Of a stretch of DNA of 64,000 bases, positions 1-9,462 are shown piece after piece. Position 1 is the stretch's first letter; each line of letters begins with the position of its first letter. The position numbers and the translations under genes are program-made. The notes beneath the pieces were generated by a model. The model searched no databases. It was not told the DNA's origin and saw only the letters and a program-made list of their open reading frames with translations. Source of the stretch: Chondrinema litorale. GTDB lineage: Bacteria > Bacteroidota > Bacteroidia > Cytophagales > Flammeovirgaceae. The stretch covers positions 112,345-176,344 of the forward strand of contig NZ_CP111055.1 in assembly GCF_026250525.1 (NCBI RefSeq). The letters are read 5' to 3'.

Positions 1-42
1 TTATTGTTATAGAGAAGAAGGTAAACTTTTAAACTCCCAGTC

Positions 43-1275
43 ATGAAACAATATATAATCTTAGTTTTTTTAGCATTGGGGTATAGCTTCAACTTAGAGG
101 CTCAAACGCTAACAGCGTATTTTAAAGAAGCTGCAGAAAATAACCCCGGTTTGCAAGCAAAGTACAAGTCATTTGAAGCATCAATGCAACGTGTAACTCA
201 GGTGAATAGCTTGCCAGATGCCAACCTTTCGTTTGGATACTTCATTTCTCCAGTTGAGACCCGAGTTGGTCCTCAACGAGCCAAATTTTCTTTGACACAA
301 ATGATTCCATGGTTTGGGACATTAAAAGTTCAGGAGGATGTAGCTACCTTAATGGCAGAAGCAAAATATCAAGAGTTTTTGGAAGCAAAAAACAAACTCT
401 TTTATCAGATTTCAGCTGCTTATTATCCTCTTATTGAGCTTGAAAGACTTGTAGAAATTGAAAAAGAGAATATAGGTATCCTTTCATCTTACAAGGATAT
501 TGCCTCGGTAAAGTTTCAAAACGGTAAAGGGGCAATGGTAGATGTACTAAGGGTTGATATTATGCTAAAAGATGCCTCTACGAACCTTTCTATATTAGAG
601 CAAAAGGAACAACCACTTGAAACACGCTTTAATAAACTTTTGAATCGAGCAGAAAATACAACAATTGTTATTGAAGATTCTTTATCACTGGTTAGTTTAT
701 CTTCAGCTTATGGAAAAGATACAATGCTCATTTCCAATCCATTGATAACTGAGTTGGAATTAAAAATTCAGGCAAGTAAAGCAAGTGAACAAGTAGCTAT
801 CAAACAAGGGCTCCCAAAGCTTGGTATTGGACTGGATTATGTAATTGTAGGTCAGCGAACAGATATGTCTGTTGCTGATAATGGAAAAGATGTATTAATG
901 CCTATGGTGTCTGTTAGCCTTCCAATTTTCAGGGGCAAATATAAGGCAGCAGAAAAGGAAGCACAGCTAATGGAAGCTTCTTATTCGCTGCAAAAGGAAG
1001 AAGTTGCAAACAGGCTAACAAGTTCTTATGAGATGATCTGGTTTGAGCTTCAAAAGCAATCAGAACTCATTTTCCTATATGAAGAACAAATAAAAGAGTC
1101 AAATCAATCTTTGAGATTATTGCTAAGTTCTTACGGCAACTCAGGAAAAGATTTTGAAGAAGTATTGCGTATGCAACAACAAGTATTAAAATATCAAAAA
1201 ATGAAGGCCTCATCATTGTCAGATTATTATATAAAGATGGCCGAGTTAGATTATATCACAGCAAAAGCGAAATAG
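43..1275 (+). CDS. TolC-family outer membrane efflux protein (CusC-like)
   Basis: A 410-residue protein with an N-terminal signal peptide (about residues 1-20, ending LEAQ) followed by long alpha-helical, heptad-like stretches typical of the TolC/OEP family. It is the predicted outer membrane channel of a tripartite metal efflux system. The stop is followed after 2 bases by the copper ATPase gene and then by a CusB-type adaptor, so it probably exports copper or silver. No CusA-type RND pump is present in the window; it could lie just upstream, since this gene begins 43 bases from the edge. Family assignment is firm; the substrate is inferred from neighbours. Confidence 0.88.
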   Translation: MKQYIILVFLALGYSFNLEAQTLTAYFKEAAENNPGLQAKYKSFEASMQRVTQVNSLPDANLSFGYFISPVETRVGPQRAKFSLTQMIPWFGTLKVQEDVATLMAEAKYQEFLEAKNKLFYQISAAYYPLIELERLVEIEKENIGILSSYKDIASVKFQNGKGAMVDVLRVDIMLKDASTNLSILEQKEQPLETRFNKLLNRAENTTIVIEDSLSLVSLSSAYGKDTMLISNPLITELELKIQASKASEQVAIKQGLPKLGIGLDYVIVGQRTDMSVADNGKDVLMPMVSVSLPIFRGKYKAAEKEAQLMEASYSLQKEEVANRLTSSYEMIWFELQKQSELIFLYEEQIKESNQSLRLLLSSYGNSGKDFEEVLRMQQQVLKYQKMKASSLSDYYIKMAELDYITAKAK

Positions 1276-1277
1276 TC

Positions 1278-3284
1278 ATGGAACATCAACAACATATAGC
1301 AAATAAAAATCATCATGGGCATCATGATCACCATAATCATCATGCTCATATGATTGCAGATTTCAAGAAACGATTCTGGATATCACTGGTGATTACTTTC
1401 CCCATCATTGTGCTTGCACCAATGATTCAGAATTTGGTTGGTTTTGAACTGGGTTTTAAAGGTGATCGGTCCATTCAGTTTATACTCTCTTCTGTAATTT
1501 TCTTTTATGGAGGATGGCCATTTCTAAAAGGAATGGTGGAGGAAATAAAGAAAAGATCTCCTGGTATGATGACTTTAATAGCTTTGGCAATTTCAGTTGC
1601 TTATTTCTATAGTTCGGCTGTTGTCTTTGGCCTCAATGGTAAAATTTTCTTCTGGGAACTTGCTAGTTTAATTGTTATCATGCTATTAGGTCATTGGATA
1701 GAAATGAAGTCAGTGATGGGAGCCTCTAATGCATTACAGGAATTGGCCAAGATGATGCCATCTATAGCCCGTAGAATCAAAGAAGATGGAGTGTATGAGG
1801 ATGTTCCTATAGCAGATATAAAAAGTAATGAAATGATTCTGATAAGACCTGGAGAAAAAGTGCCTGCTGATGGAATTGTTGTAAAAGGTGAAAGTCATGT
1901 AAATGAATCTATGTTAACAGGAGAATCAAAACCTGTGATTAAACATAAAGATGATCAAGTAATCGGGGGTTCAGTAAATGAGCATGGGTCACTAAAAGTC
2001 AAGGTAAAACATACAGGTGAGGATTCTTACCTATCTAAAGTGATTGGTATGGTGAAAGAAGCCCAGGAAACTAAATCAAAAACCCAAAATTTGGCTGATA
2101 AAGCAGCAGCATGGTTATTCTATTTGGCCTTGGGCGCTGGACTAACAACGCTGGTAGTGTGGTTGAGTATGGGAAAAGACTTTGATTATGCATTAGAGCG
2201 TATGGTGACTGTTATGATTATATCTTGTCCCCATGCATTGGGTCTAGCGATTCCTTTGGTTGTAGCCATATCTACCTCAATATCGGCAAAAAATGGATTG
2301 TTAATACGAAATAGAACTGCTTTTGAAAATGCTCGTAAAATTACGGCAATCATTTTTGATAAAACAGGAACTTTAACAAAAGGTGAATTTGGAGTTACCC
2401 GCTATAAAAGTATTTCTAATTCACATTCAGATAATGAGTTGCTTCAAATAGCAGCATCTATAGAAAATAGTTCAGAACACCCTATTGCAGCGGGTATTGT
2501 TAGGAAAGCAAAAGAAAAAGATTTGACTTTAGGCGCAGTTGAACATTTCCAAAATATCACAGGAAAAGGCATAAAAGCAAGATTTAAAGATCGAGAAATT
2601 AAAATAGTAAGTCCAGGAATGCTTAAAGAGCTAGGAGTTGAAGCTCCATCTGATGCTTTTAAATCTGATGATGAAACAGTCGTATTTGTTTTGATTGACA
2701 GTTCGCTTATTGGTTATATTGCTCTTGCCGATGAAATACGTGAAGAATCTTTGGTGGCTATCAATACACTCAAAGAAAGAGGTATAAAAGTATTTATGGC
2801 TACTGGTGATAATCAAAGAGTTGCAAAAGCGGTAAGTGATCAACTATCACTAGACAACTTCTATGCAGAAGTTTTACCAGAAGACAAGCAGCGCATTATA
2901 AAAGAACATCAACAAAATGGATATTTCGTAGCAATGACAGGAGATGGGGTCAATGATGCACCAGCTCTTGCACAAGCTAATGTAGGTATTGCTGTTGGTT
3001 CAGGAACAGATGTAGCTGCAGAAACTGCAGATATAGTGCTTGTTAATAGCAATCCCCAAGATATAACCAATCTTATTTTATTTGGGCGGGCAACTTATAA
3101 AAAAATGATGCAAAACTTATGGTGGTCAGCAGGCTACAATATTGTAGCAGTACCATTAGCAGCGGGTATTTTGGCAAGTGTAGGAATTCTTTTAAGTCCA
3201 GCAATAGGAGCTGTTTTAATGAGTCTAAGTACTGTAATAGTCGCTTTAAATGCACAATTGTTAAAAAGGCAAATTAAAAAATAA
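1278..3284 (+). CDS. copB: Copper-translocating P1B-type ATPase, CopB (CPH) class
   Basis: A 668-residue heavy-metal P-type ATPase of the inner membrane. It opens with a histidine-rich metal-binding tail (residues 4-24, repeated HH/HxH). The actuator motif TGES is at 214-217, the membrane ion-binding motif CPH at 317-319, the phosphorylated aspartate in DKTGT at 361-365, the nucleotide-binding HP at 401-402 and the hinge GDGVND at 555-560. CPH rather than CPC, together with the His-rich tail instead of a CxxC domain, marks the P1B-3/CopB class that exports copper (or silver) from the cytoplasm. It starts 2 bases after the TolC gene and ends 1 base before the adaptor gene, so the three are co-transcribed. 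Confidence 0.93.
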   Translation: MEHQQHIANKNHHGHHDHHNHHAHMIADFKKRFWISLVITFPIIVLAPMIQNLVGFELGFKGDRSIQFILSSVIFFYGGWPFLKGMVEEIKKRSPGMMTLIALAISVAYFYSSAVVFGLNGKIFFWELASLIVIMLLGHWIEMKSVMGASNALQELAKMMPSIARRIKEDGVYEDVPIADIKSNEMILIRPGEKVPADGIVVKGESHVNESMLTGESKPVIKHKDDQVIGGSVNEHGSLKVKVKHTGEDSYLSKVIGMVKEAQETKSKTQNLADKAAAWLFYLALGAGLTTLVVWLSMGKDFDYALERMVTVMIISCPHALGLAIPLVVAISTSISAKNGLLIRNRTAFENARKITAIIFDKTGTLTKGEFGVTRYKSISNSHSDNELLQIAASIENSSEHPIAAGIVRKAKEKDLTLGAVEHFQNITGKGIKARFKDREIKIVSPGMLKELGVEAPSDAFKSDDETVVFVLIDSSLIGYIALADEIREESLVAINTLKERGIKVFMATGDNQRVAKAVSDQLSLDNFYAEVLPEDKQRIIKEHQQNGYFVAMTGDGVNDAPALAQANVGIAVGSGTDVAAETADIVLVNSNPQDITNLILFGRATYKKMMQNLWWSAGYNIVAVPLAAGILASVGILLSPAIGAVLMSLSTVIVALNAQLLKRQIKK

Positions 3285-3285
3285 T

Positions 3286-5061
3286 ATGAAAAATCTAAAT
3301 AAATCAACCGTTATCATAGCAAGTAGCACACTTATCTTAGGTTTGTTACTAGGATGGTTCATCTTTGGAAAATTCCATAAATCTCCAGTAGATGAACATA
3401 ATCATACAGAAGCATCATCATCCACAATTTGGACATGTTCTATGCACCCTCAAGTTAGAAAAAATGAACCCGGTGATTGTCCTATTTGTGGAATGGAACT
3501 TATTCCATTGGAAAAAAATACTGATGAAATTGATCCAATGGCAGTAAGTATGTCTCAAACAGCAATGCAATTGGCACAAATAGAAACAATGGTGGTTGGC
3601 AAAAAAAATGCTGAGAAATCAATACGATTAACCGGTAAAGTTCAGGCTGACGAACGCTTGTTATATACTCAATCATCTCATCTTCCAGGTAGAATTGAAA
3701 AACTTACTGTAAACTTTACTGGTGATTTTGTATCAGCAGGTCAGGTGATAGCTTATATTTATTCTCCTGAATTAGTGACAGCTCAAGAAGAATTATTTGA
3801 AGCTCAAAAAATTAAAGAGACACAACCCGGACTATTCAAATCAGCCAAGGAGAAATTGAAAAATTGGAAACTGACAGAAAATCAGATTCACCAGATTTTG
3901 ACCTCAGGAAAAACCATGGAGGAGTTTCCTATACTGGCAAATGTATCAGGGTATGTAACGAAAAAAATGGTCAATCTTGGTGATTATATTAAAACAGGTC
4001 AAGCTGTTTACCAAATAGCCGACTTATCAAAAGTATGGGTATTGTTTGATGTTTATGAATCTGATATGACATGGGTAAAAAAAGGAGCCTCGATCAGCTA
4101 TACAATCCCATCCAATCCCGGAAAAACATTTGATGGTATCGTTAGCTACATTGACCCTGTGATTGATCCCAAAACCAGAGTAGCTAAAGCAAGAGTTGAA
4201 GCCGGTAATAAAAATCTATTACTTAAACCAGAAATGTTTGCTAATGGAATAGTACAATCAAATTATAGTGAAACAAACTCTCTATTGACTGTACCAAAAT
4301 CTGCGGTTATGTGGACAGGAAAACGCTCTGTAGTATATGTGATGCAAAATACTGCTCAAGGTGTTAGCTTTTTGATGAGAGAAGTTACACTAGGACCTGA
4401 GCTGGCAGGAGGATATGAGATTGAATCTGGCTTAGAGCCTGGTGAAGAGATTGCTATCAATGGAACTTTTAGTATAGATGCTGCTGCTCAATTGGCAGGC
4501 AAGCCTAGTATGATGAATCCAGAAGGTGGCATGGCTATGACAGGTCATAATCATGGTGGAAATACTCACGTAAACATGGAAAATGGGCCAATGACTTCAA
4601 AAAAAATATCAGTAACTGTCGAAGTGAAAGAGGCCTTAAAGCCATTATTTGTTCACTATTTTAGCATGAAAGAAGCATTGGTGAATGATGATTTTGATAA
4701 GGCTAAGGAATCTGGTGTTGAGTTAAGTAAGTTACTAGATAAGGTAGATATGAATCTCTTTAAAGGTGATGCACATTCTGTTTGGATGCAACATTCATCT
4801 GTATTAAAACAGAGTATACAACACATTGAACATCTTTCTGAAATTAAAACAGTCCGAGAAAACTTCATTAGTATTTCAAAAACAATGATTGCCATTGTAG
4901 AATCCTTCGATCCAATAGCTACTCCAATTTATGTACAACACTGTCCTATGGCAGATTCTAATAAGGGAGCAGATTGGTTAAGTAAAGAAAAGGATATTTT
5001 GAATCCTTATTTCGGTCAAGCAATGCTTTCTTGTGGAGAAACTACTAAAACAATAAAATGA
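3286..5061 (+). CDS. cusB: Efflux RND periplasmic adaptor (CusB-like) with heavy-metal-binding and DUF3347 domains
   Basis: A 591-residue membrane fusion protein. An N-terminal membrane anchor (about 8-28) is followed by the short heavy-metal-binding domain with CSMHPQV...CPICGMEL (about 51-72), then the biotinyl-lipoyl, alpha-hairpin and beta-barrel domains of the HlyD/CusB family (about 110-400). The tail (about 440-591) is a DUF3347 domain ending in a QHCPM...GADWLS segment, also found in the next gene. The adaptor should link a CusA-type pump to the TolC protein and may receive copper in the periplasm. The His/Met-rich linker near residues 410-435 suits copper binding. Confidence 0.9.
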   Translation: MKNLNKSTVIIASSTLILGLLLGWFIFGKFHKSPVDEHNHTEASSSTIWTCSMHPQVRKNEPGDCPICGMELIPLEKNTDEIDPMAVSMSQTAMQLAQIETMVVGKKNAEKSIRLTGKVQADERLLYTQSSHLPGRIEKLTVNFTGDFVSAGQVIAYIYSPELVTAQEELFEAQKIKETQPGLFKSAKEKLKNWKLTENQIHQILTSGKTMEEFPILANVSGYVTKKMVNLGDYIKTGQAVYQIADLSKVWVLFDVYESDMTWVKKGASISYTIPSNPGKTFDGIVSYIDPVIDPKTRVAKARVEAGNKNLLLKPEMFANGIVQSNYSETNSLLTVPKSAVMWTGKRSVVYVMQNTAQGVSFLMREVTLGPELAGGYEIESGLEPGEEIAINGTFSIDAAAQLAGKPSMMNPEGGMAMTGHNHGGNTHVNMENGPMTSKKISVTVEVKEALKPLFVHYFSMKEALVNDDFDKAKESGVELSKLLDKVDMNLFKGDAHSVWMQHSSVLKQSIQHIEHLSEIKTVRENFISISKTMIAIVESFDPIATPIYVQHCPMADSNKGADWLSKEKDILNPYFGQAMLSCGETTKTIK

Positions 5062-5183
5062 AAGCTATTGTAAAATTGGGGACATATCATTTGTCTGAAA
5101 AAATGAACTTTCATACTAAGACCCATCTATTCATACTTGTTCAGACTGTAATTCAAATGTTTAATTTTTAAATTTATAATAAA

Positions 5184-5795
5184 ATGAAAAAGTCAAAATC
5201 AATGTTTGTATTAGCACTTATTGTAAGTGTAAGTTTATCATTATTTGCATGTGGAAATAGTAATAATCAGAAAGAGGTTGTTGGTCAACATGATCATGAA
5301 GCAAAGGCAAATGAAGCTGGACATGCAATGTCAGAAAGTGTAGAAATGACCATGAAACAAAATAGTACCATTACTATTCTAATAGATAACTATTTAGAGA
5401 TTAAGAATGCTTTAGTTCAAGATAATTCTAAGGCAGCTGCAAATGCTGGGCAAAAATTGTCAGAGTCTGCTCTCCAAATAAATTTAGCATCCTATGATGC
5501 AACAAAACAGGCTGAGATAAAAGAAATACTTGAGGTAGTTAAGGTGCATGGTGAACACATAGCCAAAAGTGAAATAGCTCATCAAAGAGAGCATTTTGAA
5601 AGTATGGCTAAAGATTTTGTGGATTTAATTGCCTTGACAGGTACAGATAGGACTTTGTATCAGCAATATTGCCCAATGTTTAATAAGGGGAAAGGTGGCT
5701 CGTGGCTGAGTACATCCTCTGAAATACAAAACCCATTATTTGGAAGTAAGATGCTTACATGTGGCTCTGTAAAAGAAACAATCTCAATGAAATGA
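5184..5795 (+). CDS. DUF3347-domain lipoprotein
   Basis: A 203-residue predicted lipoprotein (signal peptide with lipobox FAC at about 21-23). The mature part is a DUF3347 helical domain; its tail (QQYCPMFNKGKGGSWLS...NPLFGSKMLTCG) is clearly homologous to the tail of the preceding CusB-like adaptor, so the domain exists here both fused and free. The family is common in Bacteroidota copper clusters. The paired Cys and Met residues suggest periplasmic copper binding, which is inference. It lies 122 bases after the adaptor gene and overlaps the next gene by 4 bases (ATGA). Confidence 0.82.
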   Translation: MKKSKSMFVLALIVSVSLSLFACGNSNNQKEVVGQHDHEAKANEAGHAMSESVEMTMKQNSTITILIDNYLEIKNALVQDNSKAAANAGQKLSESALQINLASYDATKQAEIKEILEVVKVHGEHIAKSEIAHQREHFESMAKDFVDLIALTGTDRTLYQQYCPMFNKGKGGSWLSTSSEIQNPLFGSKMLTCGSVKETISMK

Positions 5796-6244
5796 GGAAG
5801 GCCTTAAAACATCTTATTATTTTTTTTTCATTTGTATTTGTAGGGATACAATTTATCCCTACTCAATACAATGAAATACACAAAGTACCTTCAACTGATT
5901 TTATTAAGGATTTTCAGCCCCCTAATGAAATTAGAGATATAATTCGCGTATCTTGTTATGACTGTCACAGCTATCAGACAAATTATCCATGGTATAGTAA
6001 AATTCAACCTATTAATTGGTTGTTGCAAAATCATATTTCAAATGGTATCTCAGAGTTGAACTTTTCAAAATTTGGTTCTCTTTCACAGAGGATGAAGCAG
6101 ATGAAAATAAGGTCAATCATCAGTCAAATTGAGGATAATAAAATGCCTTTACCTACTTACTTAATAATGCACAATAATGCAAGACTTTCGAAAAAAGAGA
6201 AAAATACACTAATAGAATATTTTCAGAAAATATCTATGGATTAA
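5792..6244 (+). CDS. Haem-binding-domain protein with a single CxxCH motif
   Basis: About 150 residues from the ATG at 5792, which overlaps the stop of the preceding gene (ATGA); an ATG at 5759 is also in frame but would put 11 polar residues before the signal peptide. A hydrophobic N-terminus (residues 5-22) precedes a domain with CYDCHS and the NYPWYSKIQP / NKMPLPTY signature of the Bacteroidota haem-binding domain family (Haem_bd). One covalently bound c-type haem in the periplasm is expected from CxxCH. Its position inside a copper cluster suggests a redox role alongside the multicopper oxidase, but no substrate can be read from the sequence. Confidence 0.75.
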   Translation: MRKALKHLIIFFSFVFVGIQFIPTQYNEIHKVPSTDFIKDFQPPNEIRDIIRVSCYDCHSYQTNYPWYSKIQPINWLLQNHISNGISELNFSKFGSLSQRMKQMKIRSIISQIEDNKMPLPTYLIMHNNARLSKKEKNTLIEYFQKISMD

Positions 6245-6301
6245 TCCTATTTAGCTTATAAAATAACAATATATACAATAGTGATTTTTTTAAGTATTAA
6301 A

Positions 6302-6335
6302 ATATATTTCATCTCGAAATTTTCATGAAATATAT
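6302..6335. other. Perfect 11-bp inverted repeat (AT-rich hairpin)
   Basis: ATATATTTCAT at 6302-6312 pairs perfectly with ATGAAATATAT at 6325-6335 around a 12-base loop. It lies in the 283-base gap between the haem-binding gene and the multicopper oxidase gene. There is no U-tract after it, so an operator or weak terminator are both possible. The rest of the gap shows no recognisable gene. Confidence 0.4.
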
Positions 6336-6527
6336 GAATACTCTTGTAGAATCTATTTCATAGCATTGTGTAATTTTAGACACACTGATCTTAGATAGAC
6401 TAAATTATATATAATTGATTATCAATAGATTAAATCATATATTCTGCTTGGCAAGATATTGTTAAATGTTTTATAAGATGTGACAGAAATGTCTACCTGA
6501 AAATTTTACGATTAACGCTTTAGTTTA

Positions 6528-8837
6528 ATGAATATAAAAAATACACTTATTATCTTGTTTATACTCACTGTTAAAATCTTTTCGGCATCAGCCCAAACAG
6601 ATACAGTAGTTTATAACCTCACGATAAAAGAAGAAACGCTTAATAAGACTGGCAAAGAGGTAAAAGGCATGACGGTAAATGGAACTACGCCGGGGCCAAT
6701 TCTTAAGTTTACAGAAGGGAATTATGCAGTAATATATGTAAAAAATGAAATGGATGTAGAAACCTCTGTCCACTGGCATGGCTTATTGTTACCCAACTTT
6801 TACGATGGAGTTCCATATCTAACTACTCCGCCCATTTTACCCGGAAAAACTCAGAAATATGAGTTTCCACTAATTCAATCAGGAACATATTGGTACCATT
6901 CACATACCATGTTGCAAGAGCAAAGTGGTGTTTACGGTGCCATTGTAATTGAGCCAAAAGAAGCAACGAATTTAGAATATGATAAAGAATTAGTGATGGT
7001 GCTGTCTGACTGGACAAATCAAAAACCGAAGAATGTATTAAGAAACTTGAAGCGCGGGAATGAGTGGTATAATGTAAAAAAAGGAACAGCCACACCATTA
7101 AATCAGGTAATTGCTCGTGGTGCTTTTGGAGCACAGTTAAACTTCTGGAAACAGCGAATGGAAAGTGCAGACATAGCTGATATTTATTATCCGGCATTTT
7201 TGGTAAATGGCAAACAAGTTCAAGAATATCCACAGTTTAAGCCCGAAGAAAAGGTTAGGCTGCGAATAATAAATGGTTCTGCTTCTTCGCAATTTTGGAT
7301 GACTTTCGGAGGAGAAGCTCCACTTTTGGTTTCTGCTGATGGATTAGATGTAGTGCCAGTTAAGCGAAACAAAACATTTATAGGGATAGCAGAAACTTAC
7401 GATTTCATTGTAACCATTCCTGAAAAAGGAAAGGTAGAGTTTAGAGCGATGGCGCAAGATGGCTCAGGATATTCTACTGCTTATTTAGGTGAGGGAGATG
7501 TTTTATCTGCACAAGAATTAGATAGGCCAGATAAAATTAAAATGATGCAGCAAATGGCTAAGATGGATATGCGTATGGGTGCACCAGCCATGAAATTTAA
7601 ACCTAGTGATGAAGAACCTAAAGAGTTAATGAATAATTGGGGTATGAAAATGAAAGGTGACATGAAGATGGAAGGGATGGGTAATGCTAAGATGAAGCAA
7701 GGTGAAATGGACGATATGAACATGGAAAAGGGGAAAATGAATCAAACCCAAATGGAAAAAGAAGATGGAATGAAAATGTCGTCTTCTGATAAAAAAATGG
7801 GAGGGATGAATATGTTCGCAGAATACAATTACGATTACCTAGAATCTCCAAATAATACTGAAATTAATGATGAGAAACCAGCTAGAGATATATTACTGAA
7901 TCTCACTGGTAACATGTGGCGATACATTTGGAGTATGAATGGAGTGCCATTGTCTGAAGCTGACAAGATTAAAATTTCTCAAGGAGAAAAAGTGCGAATC
8001 ACTTTTAATAACCTCACCATGATGCATCATCCTATGCACTTGCATGGTCATTTCTTTAGAGTGATCAACAAGTATGGAGAACGCTCTCCATTAAAGCATA
8101 CAGTAAATGTTCCGCCAATGCAAAAAACTGTAATTGAGTTTGATGCCAGCGAAACAGGCGATTGGTTTTTACATTGCCACGTGCTATACCATATGATGGG
8201 TGGTATGGCAAGAGCTGTAAGTTATGGTACTGAGCGTGATCCAAGAATGGCAAAATATCCTGCTAAAAAATTATTTAAAGAAGCTAACCAATATTACAAT
8301 TGGGGAGAGGCAGATGTGGCTTCACACATGACTGAAATTAATCTAGTTTCTTCTAACATCAGAAATCAATTTAACTTAAGTGCAGAAATCGGATACAATC
8401 AAGCTATTGAGGGGGAATTAACTTATGAGCGATACTTGTATGACTACTTTAGGGTGTTTGCTGGGGTGAATGTAGAAAACGAAGACGAAATAAATTTGGA
8501 TGATCTTTCTGTAACTGCCATTGCTGGTATTCGATTTTTTACACCATACATGTTTAATCTAGATGTGAGAATAGATAATAAACTTAGACCCGGTATACAG
8601 TTAAGCAGGGAGTTTATGATTTTCCCAAGAACAATCCTGTTTGGTGAGTATGAATACCAAGCCGATTTTGGTTGGGTAGATCCGCTAACAAGTACAGAAG
8701 GTAATGAGTCTGTAAATTACCAAGGTGAAACTACTTGGTCTGCTGGTCTGGAATATATGCTATCGAGAAACTTTTCATTAATGGCGAGTTACGATAATAG
8801 ATTTGGAGCAGGAGGTGGGCTTTCTATATTGTTTTAG
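6528..8837 (+). CDS. copA: Multicopper oxidase (CopA-like) fused to a CopB-like beta-barrel
   Basis: A 769-residue secreted protein (signal peptide about 1-22). Three cupredoxin domains carry all four copper-ligand motifs: HWHG at 82-85, YHSH at 123-126, HPMHLHGH at 501-508 and HCHVLYHMMGGM at 549-560. A methionine-rich insert (about 338-430, repeats of MxM and KMxG) precedes the last cupredoxin domain, as in CopA/PcoA/CueO. After about residue 590 the sequence changes to amphipathic beta strands ending in aromatic Phe, as in an outer membrane barrel, and resembles the CopB/PcoB copper-resistance family. The predicted role is periplasmic Cu(I) oxidation and copper sequestration, here tethered to or inserted in the outer membrane. 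Confidence 0.88.
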   Translation: MNIKNTLIILFILTVKIFSASAQTDTVVYNLTIKEETLNKTGKEVKGMTVNGTTPGPILKFTEGNYAVIYVKNEMDVETSVHWHGLLLPNFYDGVPYLTTPPILPGKTQKYEFPLIQSGTYWYHSHTMLQEQSGVYGAIVIEPKEATNLEYDKELVMVLSDWTNQKPKNVLRNLKRGNEWYNVKKGTATPLNQVIARGAFGAQLNFWKQRMESADIADIYYPAFLVNGKQVQEYPQFKPEEKVRLRIINGSASSQFWMTFGGEAPLLVSADGLDVVPVKRNKTFIGIAETYDFIVTIPEKGKVEFRAMAQDGSGYSTAYLGEGDVLSAQELDRPDKIKMMQQMAKMDMRMGAPAMKFKPSDEEPKELMNNWGMKMKGDMKMEGMGNAKMKQGEMDDMNMEKGKMNQTQMEKEDGMKMSSSDKKMGGMNMFAEYNYDYLESPNNTEINDEKPARDILLNLTGNMWRYIWSMNGVPLSEADKIKISQGEKVRITFNNLTMMHHPMHLHGHFFRVINKYGERSPLKHTVNVPPMQKTVIEFDASETGDWFLHCHVLYHMMGGMARAVSYGTERDPRMAKYPAKKLFKEANQYYNWGEADVASHMTEINLVSSNIRNQFNLSAEIGYNQAIEGELTYERYLYDYFRVFAGVNVENEDEINLDDLSVTAIAGIRFFTPYMFNLDVRIDNKLRPGIQLSREFMIFPRTILFGEYEYQADFGWVDPLTSTEGNESVNYQGETTWSAGLEYMLSRNFSLMASYDNRFGAGGGLSILF

Positions 8838-8921
8838 ATACTATCTATGAGTTAGCAATCATCGATTTAATAAATAAAATGAATTTGTTGTAAAATCAGT
8901 AAAAATTAAAATGAGATAACA

Positions 8922-9380
8922 ATGGAAAATAAGATGTATAAAAAGTTTGGATTAATGATGTTTACATCTTTTGTAGTGATGTATTTATTAATGTACATAA
9001 ACATTACCGAATGGGCTCATTGGTCAATTGCTACAACAAGAATTTATATGTCAATTTGCATGATATCGGTTATGGCAATCGTAATGTTGTTATTTATGCT
9101 AAGTATGTATGAAAACAAAATAATAAATGCAATCATATTAGTAGGTGCTACGGCTGCATTCATTATTTCCTTTACGATGCTTAGAAACCAAACCGCTGTT
9201 TCAGATATAGCTTGGATGAGGGGGATGATTCCACACCATTCTTCAGCCATTATGACCAGTGAAAATGCTCACTTAAAAGACCCTGAAGCGCAAAAACTGG
9301 CTAACGAAATTATAGAAGCGCAAAAACGTGAAATTGCAGAAATGAAAAAAATGATCAATCGCCTAGAGCAAAATAAGTGA
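8922..9380 (+). CDS. DUF305-domain membrane protein
   Basis: 152 residues with three predicted membrane spans (about 8-27, 37-60, 65-87) followed by a DUF305 region: MIPHHSSAIMTSE and a helical QKREIAEMKKMI tail. DUF305 proteins are ferritin-like helical proteins that often occur next to copper oxidases, with conserved His and Met residues. This shorter form keeps the MIPHHxxAI motif but has only half of the usual DUF305 repeat. It is the last gene of the copper cluster and is followed by a strong hairpin at 9436-9462. Confidence 0.78.
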   Translation: MENKMYKKFGLMMFTSFVVMYLLMYINITEWAHWSIATTRIYMSICMISVMAIVMLLFMLSMYENKIINAIILVGATAAFIISFTMLRNQTAVSDIAWMRGMIPHHSSAIMTSENAHLKDPEAQKLANEIIEAQKREIAEMKKMINRLEQNK

Positions 9381-9435
9381 GTTTTTTGATTAGCTTATGA
9401 TATATTCTGGTTTTACTTAACATAATTATATGATT

Positions 9436-9462
9436 TTTAAACAACTGAGCAAGTTGTTTAAA
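9436..9462 (+). terminator. Strong hairpin after the copper cluster
   Basis: TTTAAACAACT (9436-9446), a 5-base loop, then AGTTGTTTAAA (9452-9462): a perfect 11-bp stem 56 bases after the DUF305 stop codon. A T-rich run follows about 10 bases later. It is probably the transcription terminator of the copper operon, although the U-tract is not immediately adjacent. Confidence 0.5.

Noticed and set aside
1..42. Possible last codons of an upstream CusA gene before the TolC gene
   Set aside because: Too few bases to identify any protein; the presence of cusA just outside the window remains a guess.
5058..5171. A 37-codon frame overlapping the CusB-like stop (ATGA) and running to 5171
   Set aside because: No signal, family or ribosome-binding support; the composition looks like spacer before the DUF3347 lipoprotein.
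6823..7233. A 136-codon open frame on the minus strand inside the multicopper oxidase gene
   Set aside because: Antisense shadow of a gene with all copper-binding motifs; its own translation has no recognisable features.
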